Origin: an uncultured Clostridia bacterium
GTDB lineage: Bacteria; Bacillota; Clostridia; Oscillospirales; Acutalibacteraceae
DNA: 6,168 nucleotides
Assembly (NCBI GenBank): GCA_937919155.1
Contig: CALFPM010000180.1
Location: forward strand, 1-6,168
Direction: 5' to 3'
Below the pieces are notes generated by a model that ran no database searches, was not told where the DNA came from, and saw nothing but the letters and a program-made list of their open reading frames with translations. Positions 1-6,168 of the stretch are shown one piece after another; the stretch's first letter is position 1; every line of letters begins with the position of its first letter. The position numbers and the translations under genes were made by a program.

Positions 1-1
1 T

Positions 2-1735
2 GAAGGCTCTTGCGGTATTGCCGCAGGTGCATCAAAGGTGCGTGCCGCTATTGAGGCGGTAATGAGCGCAAACGAGCCCTTTGTTCTCGGCAGCACAGGC
101 TGTATCGGAATGTGTTTCCTTGAGCCAATTGTTGACCTTTATGAAGGCAAGGAGCTTGTGAAGCGCCTTGTCAAGGTTACGGCAAACGATGCTCAGGCGA
201 TTGTTGATGCCGCAAGAAGCGGTGACCTTTCGCTTGTTGAAAAGCTTGCAATAACTTCAGAGGATGAAGAATTCCTCACAAGGCAGACGAGAATTGCTCT
301 GCGCCATTGCGGCGTGATTGATCCCGTTTCTCTTGATGATTACAGAGAGGCTGACGGCTATCAGGCGCTTGAAAAAGCACTTAAGACAATGACTCCCGAG
401 CAGGTTATTGAAGAAATAAAAATTTCAGGTCTTGCAGGCAGAGGCGGCGCAGGTTTCCCCACCTGGTTCAAGTGGAATGCGGCCCGTCAGAGCGCAGGGG
501 ATGAGAAGTATCTTATCTGTAATGCAGACGAAGGTGACCCCGGCGCATTTATGGACAGAGCGGTTATCGAATCTGACCCTCACAGTCTTATTGAAGGTAT
601 GCTCATCGGTGCATATGCAATCGGCGCAAAGGAAATGATTGTTTATGTCCGTGCGGAATATCCTCTTGCAATCACTCATCTTGAAATTGCAATTCAGCAG
701 GCTGAAAAGGCAAATCTTCTCGGCGAAAATATTCTCGGCACAGGTTTCTCTTGCCATATGAGAATCAAGGCGGGTGCAGGTGCATTTGTCTGCGGCGAGG
801 AAACTGCGCTTATCGAATCACTTGAGGGCAAAAGAGGTATGCCCAGACTCAAGCCTCCTTTCCCTGCACAGAAAGGTTATACCGACAAACCCTCAAATAT
901 AAATAACGTTGAAACTTTTGCAAACGTTTCCTGGATTATCAACAACGGCGGCGAGGCTTTTGCCGCAATGGGCACGGAAAACAGCAAGGGCACAAAGGTT
1001 TTTGCTCTCACGGGCAAAATCCGTAAGGGCGGTCTTGTTGAAATTCCTATGGGTAAAACTCTCCGTGATGTTATTTACGGCATCGGCGGCGGCATCCGTG
1101 ACAACAAGGAATTCAAGGCTGTTCAGATGGGCGGCCCCTCAGGCGGATGTATTCCTGCGGATTTGCTTGATACCGTTATCGATTACAAGGCTCTTGCCGC
1201 AACGGGCGCAATTATGGGCTCGGGCGGTATGGTTGTTATGGACGAAAGCACCTGTATGGTAGGTATGGCGAAATTTTTCCTTGATTTTACTGCTCTTGAA
1301 TCCTGCGGTAAATGTGTGCATTGCCGAATCGGCACCGCAAGAATGCAGGAAATCCTTACCCGTATTGTCAAAGGTGAGGGCAAAGAGGGCGACATCGAGC
1401 TTCTCGAAGAGCTTTGTGAGGCAATCAAGGACGGTGCGCTCTGCGGTCTGGGTCAGACTGCTCCCAACCCCGTGCTTACAACAATCAGATACTTCAGAAA
1501 CGAGTATGAAGCTCATATCAGGGACAAAAAGTGCCCTGCAAAAGAATGTGTTGACCTGCTCACTTACTCCATTGATGCCGATAAATGTAAGGGATGTACT
1601 CTTTGCGCAAAGAAGTGCCCTGCAAAGGCAATCAGCGGCGAAGTCAAGGCGGCACATATCATTGATGATAACATCTGTATCCGTTGCGGTCAGTGTGTAA
1701 ACTCCTGCCGTTTCGGTGCAATAATCGTAGAATAA
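2..1735 (+). CDS. HydB/NuoF-type flavoprotein subunit with C-terminal 2x[4Fe-4S] ferredoxin (StnB-like; 5' partial)
   Basis: This is the NAD(H)-binding, FMN-containing Fe-S subunit of a soluble electron-bifurcating complex. The frame is open from base 2, so the gene starts upstream; the in-frame GTG at 38 lies inside the conserved N-terminal domain and is not the start. Numbering the 577 visible residues from base 2: residues 1-75 are a thioredoxin-like [2Fe-2S] domain (GSCGIAAGA at 2-10, GCIGMC at 33-38). The flavin/NADH core follows, with GRGGAGFPTWFKW (146-158), CNADEGDPGAFMDR (173-186) and GAGAFVCGEETALIESLEG (258-276). The N3-type [4Fe-4S] ligands are Cys435, 438, 441 and 481. Two ferredoxin sites end the protein: Cys529/532/535/539 and Cys559/562/565/569. 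HydB of bifurcating hydrogenases, HndC and StnB share this layout; complex I NuoF lacks the ferredoxin tail. The downstream gene favours a Stn-type transhydrogenase. About 20-30 N-terminal residues are probably missing. Family assignment is very secure; the complex is inferred. Confidence 0.93.
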   Translation, partial: EGSCGIAAGASKVRAAIEAVMSANEPFVLGSTGCIGMCFLEPIVDLYEGKELVKRLVKVTANDAQAIVDAARSGDLSLVEKLAITSEDEEFLTRQTRIALRHCGVIDPVSLDDYREADGYQALEKALKTMTPEQVIEEIKISGLAGRGGAGFPTWFKWNAARQSAGDEKYLICNADEGDPGAFMDRAVIESDPHSLIEGMLIGAYAIGAKEMIVYVRAEYPLAITHLEIAIQQAEKANLLGENILGTGFSCHMRIKAGAGAFVCGEETALIESLEGKRGMPRLKPPFPAQKGYTDKPSNINNVETFANVSWIINNGGEAFAAMGTENSKGTKVFALTGKIRKGGLVEIPMGKTLRDVIYGIGGGIRDNKEFKAVQMGGPSGGCIPADLLDTVIDYKALAATGAIMGSGGMVVMDESTCMVGMAKFFLDFTALESCGKCVHCRIGTARMQEILTRIVKGEGKEGDIELLEELCEAIKDGALCGLGQTAPNPVLTTIRYFRNEYEAHIRDKKCPAKECVDLLTYSIDADKCKGCTLCAKKCPAKAISGEVKAAHIIDDNICIRCGQCVNSCRFGAIIVE

Positions 1736-1741
1736 AGGAGG
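1734..1741 (+). promoter_or_regulatory. Strong ribosome binding site overlapping the upstream stop codon
   Basis: AAAGGAGG ends 7 bases before the ATG at 1749 and begins inside the TAA stop (1733-1735) of the preceding gene. It matches the 16S anti-Shine-Dalgarno sequence almost ideally and fixes 1749 as the start of the second gene. The 13-bp intergenic spacing and this overlap imply one transcript and likely translational coupling of the two subunits. Confidence 0.9.
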
Positions 1742-1748
1742 CGGCATA

Positions 1749-3776
1749 ATGGAACAGATTAAAATTACAATCAACGGCAAGGAGTGCCTCGGCAACAAAG
1801 GCGAAACCGTGCTTAACATTGCCGCCAATAACGGCATAGAAATCCCCAATCTCTGCTATAACGGTCAGCTCAAGCTTTACGGTGCCTGCGGTCTTTGCCT
1901 TGTTGAGGGTGAAGGCATGCCCAAGCTTATGAGAGCCTGTGCAACCGTTGCCGCAGACGGAATGGTGCTCAGCACAGAAACTCCCCGTGTTAAAAAAGCA
2001 AGAAAAATTGCGCTTGAACTCATTATGAGTGACCATGAGGGTGACTGCGTTGCTCCCTGCTCGCTTAACTGCCCTGCACACACCGATATTCAGGGCTATC
2101 TCAAGGCAATTGCCAACGGCGATGACAGAGAAGCAGTGAGAATTATCAAGGAGAAAATTCCCATTCCTGCATCAATCGGCAGAGTCTGCCCCCATCCCTG
2201 CGAATCCCATTGCCGCAGAAGGCTTGTTGAAGAGCCTCTTTCGGTTGCTTATCTTAAAGCTTTTGCGGCGGATAACGACCTTGCATCCGATGACCCCTAC
2301 ACCGCAGTTTGCGAAGAAGCAACGGGCAAAAAGGTTGCAATTATCGGCGGCGGTCCTGCAGGTCTGACGGCGGCTTATTATCTCCGTCTTTCAGGTCACG
2401 ATGTGACGATTTATGAAGCAATGCCCGAGGCAGGCGGTATGCTCCGCTACGGCATTCCCGAATACAGACTTCCCAAGGCTGTGCTTGCAAAGGAAGTTGC
2501 GGCTATTGAAAAGCTTGGCGTTGAAATAAAAATAAACGTCAAGGTCGGCAAGGATATTTCATTTGACGAAATCAAGGGCGGCGCAGATGCGGTGCTTGTA
2601 ACCGTAGGTGCGTGGAAAGGCAGCAGTATGCGATGCAAGGGAGAAGAGCTTGACGGCGTGCTCAGCGGCATTGATTTCCTGCGTGAAGTCAATATGGGCA
2701 ATATCCCCGAAATCGGCAAGAATGTTGCCGTTGTCGGCGGCGGTAACACCGCGATGGATGCCTGCCGCACGGCCGTAAGATGCGGCGCAGAAAATGTTTA
2801 TGTAATCTACCGCAGAACAAGAGCGGAAGCTCCTGCTGAAGATATTGAAATCGAAGAAGCAATCGAAGAAGGCGTTGAATTCCTTTTCCTCACAAATCCC
2901 GATGAAATCATCGGCGAAAACGGCAAGGTCAAAGCCGTTAAGCTCCAGATTATGGAACTCGGCGAGCCTGATGCATCGGGCAGAAGAAAGCCCGTGCCCG
3001 TTGAGGGAGCATTTAAAACTCTTGATGTTGATACAGTTATTTCCGCTATCGGTCAGAAATATGCACCCTCGGGTCTTGAAGCAATCGGCACAACGGGTTG
3101 GGGCACAATTCAGGCTGATGAGGCAACCTGCCTGACCGATATTGAAGGCGTGTTTGCCGCAGGTGACGCTACCAATAACGGCGCATCAATTGCAATTGAT
3201 GCCATTGCCGAAGCAAATGTTGCCGCAAGAGCAATCAATGCATATCTTCTCGGCATGCCTATGGATTTCCCCAAGCCCTATTATTCAGAGCGTAAGGTTA
3301 CTGCGGAAATGCTTGCAGACCGCGAGAAGATTGCAAGAGCAGTTATGTCGGTTAAAGACCCCGAATACAGAAAGCATAATTTTGACGCTGTGCTCAACGG
3401 TTTCACCGAGGAGCAGGCAAGAAACGAAGCAAAGCGCTGCCTTGAGTGCGGCTGTCACGACTTCAAGGATTGCCGCCTCATAAAATATGCAAACTTTGAC
3501 CCCATTGAGCCTGCAAGGCTTGCGGGCGAAATGCACGAAAGCTTCAAGGAAACAAGGCTTGCCGTAATCGAGCGTGACCAGGGCAAATGTATGCTCTGCA
3601 ATATGTGCGTGCGTGCATGCAAGGAAGTTGCAGGGGAGAGCATCCTCGGTCTTGTGGGCAGAGGCTTCAAAACGGTTATCAAACCCGAATTTGAGAATTC
3701 AGACAGAATTGCCGTTTGTAAGGATTGCCGCAAGTGTGCAGAGGTTTGCCCCACAGGCGCATTGAAGATTCTTTAA
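1749..3776 (+). CDS. NuoG-like/GltD-like fusion: FAD- and NADP(H)-binding iron-sulfur oxidoreductase (StnC-like transhydrogenase subunit)
   Basis: This 675-residue cytoplasmic protein is predicted to exchange electrons between the neighbouring HydB-like subunit and NADP(H). Domains in order: a NuoG-type [2Fe-2S] ferredoxin (1-80; Cys36, 47, 50, 64); a His/Cys cluster region (His96, Cys100, Cys104, Cys108) running into a GltD-type helical domain with a second Cys trio (Cys147, 151, 155); an FAD Rossmann fold (GGGPAG at 200-205); and an NADP-binding fold (VVGGGNTAMD at 328-337) followed by YRRTRAEAPA (354-363), whose Arg pair fits 2'-phosphate recognition as in GltD and NfnB. The second FAD motif AAGD is at 470-473. 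A Cys motif at 564-575 precedes a NuoG/HydA-type 2x[4Fe-4S] ferredoxin (Cys614/617/620/624 and 657/660/663/667). The chain stops eight residues after the last Cys, so there is no H-cluster and no molybdopterin domain. Architecture and operon partner match StnC. Alternatives are another NuoG-like NADPH oxidoreductase or a diaphorase unit of an unseen dehydrogenase. Confidence 0.9.
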   Translation: MEQIKITINGKECLGNKGETVLNIAANNGIEIPNLCYNGQLKLYGACGLCLVEGEGMPKLMRACATVAADGMVLSTETPRVKKARKIALELIMSDHEGDCVAPCSLNCPAHTDIQGYLKAIANGDDREAVRIIKEKIPIPASIGRVCPHPCESHCRRRLVEEPLSVAYLKAFAADNDLASDDPYTAVCEEATGKKVAIIGGGPAGLTAAYYLRLSGHDVTIYEAMPEAGGMLRYGIPEYRLPKAVLAKEVAAIEKLGVEIKINVKVGKDISFDEIKGGADAVLVTVGAWKGSSMRCKGEELDGVLSGIDFLREVNMGNIPEIGKNVAVVGGGNTAMDACRTAVRCGAENVYVIYRRTRAEAPAEDIEIEEAIEEGVEFLFLTNPDEIIGENGKVKAVKLQIMELGEPDASGRRKPVPVEGAFKTLDVDTVISAIGQKYAPSGLEAIGTTGWGTIQADEATCLTDIEGVFAAGDATNNGASIAIDAIAEANVAARAINAYLLGMPMDFPKPYYSERKVTAEMLADREKIARAVMSVKDPEYRKHNFDAVLNGFTEEQARNEAKRCLECGCHDFKDCRLIKYANFDPIEPARLAGEMHESFKETRLAVIERDQGKCMLCNMCVRACKEVAGESILGLVGRGFKTVIKPEFENSDRIAVCKDCRKCAEVCPTGALKIL

Positions 3777-3786
3777 TAAATGACAA

Positions 3787-3818
3787 AAGACCTCCGAAGG
3801 ATTTCCCTCGGAGGTCTT
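3787..3818. terminator. Bidirectional intrinsic terminator between convergent genes
   Basis: A perfect 11-bp inverted repeat (AAGACCTCCGA at 3787-3797, TCGGAGGTCTT at 3808-3818) encloses a 10-base loop that can add two G-C pairs (GG 3799-3800 with CC 3805-3806). It begins 10 bases after the stop of the + strand redox gene and lies 10 bases from the stop of the - strand mannosidase gene. On the - strand the stem ends in a TTTT run (3788-3785), a reasonable U-tract. On the + strand the following sequence is T-rich but broken (TTATTCATTT), so termination there may be weaker. The hairpin fills most of the 52-bp intergenic gap. Confidence 0.85.
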
Positions 3819-3828
3819 ATTCATTTAG

Positions 3829-6168
3829 TTATTTTACCTTAACTTTGTAGCACTTGATTTCAAAGGGATTGATTTCAAAGCTCATTGTGCTGCCGCTTGC
3901 GATATCAGCTGCAACGTCCTCACGCTCAAGGAGGTTACACTCTGCAACGCTTGCGATTTCAGCAAAGAACTGAACGTTAACCTTTGTTCTTCTGCCTGAT
4001 TTTTCAACAAAACGAACGATGTAAGCATCCTCATCCTCGCACTTCTTGACAGCTTCAAGAGTAACGTTCTTGCCGTCAACGCTGATGAATGATGCACTCT
4101 CTGCACCCTTTGCACCGTCTGCAAGTTCAACGGGAAGCATGGGATTGTTGATTTCAAGACCTCTTACGAGTGTCTCTGCATCCTTCCAGCCGCCTGTATG
4201 GGGATAGAGTGAATATGTGAAGTAGTGGTCACCTCTGTCTGACTTGGGGTCGGGGTTCATGGGAGCCTTGAGGAGAGTGATAATCATTCTCTGGCCGTCA
4301 ACCTCGTAGCCGTACTTGCAGTCATTGAGGATTGAAAGACCGTAGCCTTCCTCTGACATATCGATGAAGTTGTGAGCGGAAACCTCAAACTTTGCCTTAT
4401 CATAGGGATTGTGGCGGTAGTTGGAGCTTTCGATTGTTGCATAAGCAATATCTCTTGTGAACTTCTGAGCCTTGATATCAACATCAAAGCCAACCTTGAG
4501 GAGCTTCTCCTGCTCGTGCCAGCTGATGAATGTGTCAAAGTCGATTCTGTCAAGGTCATTGTAAAGAATGATGTTCTGCTTGAGAACAGACTTCATAATA
4601 TTCTTTGAGATTGTTACGCAGGTGAATACATCGCCGCTGATAACGCTCTCAACCTTGCCTGCTTCTGTGTCAAACTGACGGTCTGTGTATGTTGCAACGA
4701 TATCCCATGCATCGTACTTGCCGGGAAGGTCTTCGTAAATGCGGAATACGTTACCTTTGCCTTCAAGAACTTCTCTGCCGTTCTTCTTGTCATAGATTGA
4801 AACAAGCTCTGCGGCTGAGTCAAACTTAAGGCTGAAGTTTGCGTTTTCGATGTCTGCGCTTTCAACTGCCTTTGCAGCGGGAACAGCAGCATCCTTGGTG
4901 TAGTATACTTTGTAGCCGACTGCGGGAACATCCTTTGCAACAAAGATGAGAACCTTTGTGCCGTCAAGCTTTGTGTATGCCTGAACGGGAACCTTGTTGC
5001 CCTCTGCATCGTAGATTTCAACATCCTTGTAGGGAAGTTCAACCTTTGATGTTGTTGCAGTGCCAAGTGAATTGAAGAGTGCGAAAGGCTTGCCGTACTT
5101 TGCTTCGCCGCTGATGTTGCCTGCGATAGCATTGAGAGCGCCGTCACGAACTGATTCACCGATTGCGATGATGTTATCATAGATAGCGCAAAGGTCGCCG
5201 AATACTTCGGTGATGTGTGAGCCGGGAAGTGAATCGTGGAACTGGTTTGTGAGAATCATCTGCCAGCCTTCGTTGAGCTTCTCAAGAGGATACTCATAAC
5301 CGTACTGCATTGCGATTGATGCGAAGATTTCTGCCTGACGGTAGAGGTTTTCGCTGTATCTGTTAAGTTTCTTGAGGAGAGCCTTTGTGGTGTGAACACC
5401 TCTGTGCTCTTCAAGGTAAAGCTCGTCTTTCCAGGTGGGGATGTTTGTTTCTGTTGCGTTTGCCTTCATTCTTGCAAGTGAATCTTCAATCTTGCTGGGC
5501 TTTGTTTCGGGAAGACCGGGGAAGCTCTTATAACGCTTTGCATATTCGAGCATTTCGGTGTCAACACCGCCGCCGCCGTCGCCCCAACCGTAGCAATACA
5601 TTGATTCGCCGATTGTTTCCTTATCTGTATATTTCTTCCAGTTCATTTTAAGGGAGTCTGCTTCAACAGTACCGATAAAGTGAGTGGGAGGAACAATAGA
5701 GAATACCTTTGAGCCGTCGGGACCTTCCCACCAGAATGTGTTGTACTGCCAGGGGTTGGTGTCATTCCAGATACCCATCTTGTGAGTTACGAAATATTCA
5801 ACGCCTGCCTTCTTGAGAATCTGGGGCATTGCGTAGCCGTTACCGAATACGTCGGGTACCCAGCAGGTTTTGGGTGTGATGCCGAATGTCTTTTCAGCGT
5901 ATCTTACGCCGTGAAGAAGCTGACGGACAAAGGACTCACCTGAAATAAGGTTACAGTCAGGCTCAACCCACATTGCGCCGATGTATTCCCATCTGCCTTC
6001 TGCAATGCGCTTCTTGACCTGCTCGAACATTTCGGGGTAGTTCTTCTCCATCTCGATGTATGTGGGAGCTGTGCTCTGTGAGAAGATGAAGTCGGGGTAC
6101 TGCTCCATAAGGCGAAGCATTGTAGCGTGAGTTCTGCCGAGCTTACGGACGTACTCTTTGTATGCCCA
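3829..6168 (-). CDS. Alpha-mannosidase, glycoside hydrolase family 38 (5' partial)
   Basis: This retaining, metal-dependent enzyme removes alpha-mannosyl residues from oligosaccharides. The frame stays open to the right window edge, so the N-terminus is missing; the ATG whose first base is 6120 is internal, because the 16 residues before it (WAYKEYVRKLGRTHAT) continue the family sequence. Among 779 visible residues: the catalytic domain (about 1-235) carries MWVEPDCN, whose Asp71 is the expected nucleophile and metal ligand (codon 5956-5958), WVPDVFG, WNDTNPWQYNTFWWEG (134-149) and YGWGDGGGG (193-201). The helical middle domain (about 245-335) has LEEHRGVHTTKAL and NQFHDSLPGS, with His311 as a likely metal ligand. 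The C-terminal beta domains include FEVSAHNF, DCKYGY and DRGDHYFTYSLYPH (644-657). The upstream His-x-Asp metal motif lies outside the window, and perhaps 200-270 residues are absent compared with typical ~1000-residue bacterial members. Signal peptide and promoter cannot be judged. The gene converges on the redox operon with no evident functional link. Confidence 0.95.
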   Translation of the reverse strand, partial: WAYKEYVRKLGRTHATMLRLMEQYPDFIFSQSTAPTYIEMEKNYPEMFEQVKKRIAEGRWEYIGAMWVEPDCNLISGESFVRQLLHGVRYAEKTFGITPKTCWVPDVFGNGYAMPQILKKAGVEYFVTHKMGIWNDTNPWQYNTFWWEGPDGSKVFSIVPPTHFIGTVEADSLKMNWKKYTDKETIGESMYCYGWGDGGGGVDTEMLEYAKRYKSFPGLPETKPSKIEDSLARMKANATETNIPTWKDELYLEEHRGVHTTKALLKKLNRYSENLYRQAEIFASIAMQYGYEYPLEKLNEGWQMILTNQFHDSLPGSHITEVFGDLCAIYDNIIAIGESVRDGALNAIAGNISGEAKYGKPFALFNSLGTATTSKVELPYKDVEIYDAEGNKVPVQAYTKLDGTKVLIFVAKDVPAVGYKVYYTKDAAVPAAKAVESADIENANFSLKFDSAAELVSIYDKKNGREVLEGKGNVFRIYEDLPGKYDAWDIVATYTDRQFDTEAGKVESVISGDVFTCVTISKNIMKSVLKQNIILYNDLDRIDFDTFISWHEQEKLLKVGFDVDIKAQKFTRDIAYATIESSNYRHNPYDKAKFEVSAHNFIDMSEEGYGLSILNDCKYGYEVDGQRMIITLLKAPMNPDPKSDRGDHYFTYSLYPHTGGWKDAETLVRGLEINNPMLPVELADGAKGAESASFISVDGKNVTLEAVKKCEDEDAYIVRFVEKSGRRTKVNVQFFAEIASVAECNLLEREDVAADIASGSTMSFEINPFEIKCYKVKVK

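Noticed and set aside
1139..1849. 236-codon open frame on the - strand
   Set aside because: It lies antisense to the HydB-like gene and across the start of the next gene, both with unmistakable conserved motifs. Its translation has no recognisable domain, and no ribosome binding site was noted.
1749..3776. Glutamate synthase small subunit (GltD) as the identity of the second + strand gene
   Set aside because: The GltD-like module is only the middle of the protein. The NuoG-type [2Fe-2S] domain and C-terminal 2x[4Fe-4S] ferredoxin, plus the HydB-like partner and no visible large subunit gene (gltB) beside it, argue against a glutamate synthase.
3590..3776. [FeFe]-hydrogenase HydA
   Set aside because: The C-terminal ferredoxin resembles the HydA N-terminal region, but the protein ends right after the last cluster motif and the next gene is a convergent mannosidase, so no H-cluster domain is encoded.
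4614..5180. 188-codon open frame on the - strand inside the mannosidase gene
   Set aside because: It is a shifted frame of the GH38 coding sequence. Its Ser/Thr/Gln-rich low-information translation is typical of frame shadows, while the mannosidase frame is continuous and fully family-like.
5385..5651. 88-codon + strand frame antisense to the mannosidase
   Set aside because: The Arg/Ser-rich translation has no motif and overlaps the conserved GH38 catalytic region, so it is best explained as chance.
1..6168. CRISPR arrays, tRNA/rRNA genes, insertion sequences, riboswitches or phage genes
   Set aside because: The window is coding nearly end to end; the only gaps are 13 bp and 52 bp. No direct repeat series, terminal inverted repeats or transposase motifs were seen.
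2..6168. A novel defence or glycan-linked redox system joining all three genes
   Set aside because: The mannosidase is convergent and separated by a terminator, and its family has no known dependence on NAD(P)H or ferredoxin. Adjacency alone does not support a shared function.

Overview
The window holds three protein genes, two of them cut by the window edges, and almost no non-coding DNA. The moderate-GC codon usage, the strong AGGAGG ribosome binding site and the two redox subunits rich in iron-sulfur centres point to a strict anaerobe of the Firmicutes, most likely a gut or rumen clostridium (Oscillospiraceae/Ruminococcaceae-like). This taxonomic guess is inference; no rRNA or other marker gene is present.

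Left half, + strand (2-3776): two genes 13 bp apart, clearly an operon. The first, lacking its extreme N-terminus, is a HydB/NuoF-type flavoprotein: thioredoxin-like [2Fe-2S] domain, FMN/NAD(H)-binding core, an N3-type [4Fe-4S] site and a C-terminal 2x[4Fe-4S] ferredoxin. The second is a 675-residue chimera: a NuoG-type [2Fe-2S] domain, a His/Cys cluster region, a GltD/NfnB-type FAD/NADP(H) domain, then a NuoG/HydA-type 2x[4Fe-4S] ferredoxin at the very C-terminus, with no hydrogenase H-cluster domain. This pair matches the B and C subunits of the Stn (Sporomusa-type Nfn) electron-bifurcating transhydrogenase. In that complex a HydBC-like bifurcating core (StnAB) is joined to an NADPH-handling GltD-like subunit (StnC). 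The expected small NuoE/HydC-like subunit (StnA) would lie just upstream, outside the window. The predicted role is balancing NADH, NADPH and ferredoxin in the cytoplasm.

Middle (3777-3828): a 52-bp gap between converging genes. It contains a strong hairpin that can serve as a terminator for both strands.

Right half, - strand (6168-3829): a family GH38 alpha-mannosidase cut at its N-terminus by the right window edge. The catalytic Asp, the helical middle domain and the whole C-terminal beta region are visible. It converges on the redox operon and is probably a separate transcription unit of glycan catabolism. No RNA gene, mobile element, CRISPR array or repeat family was seen.
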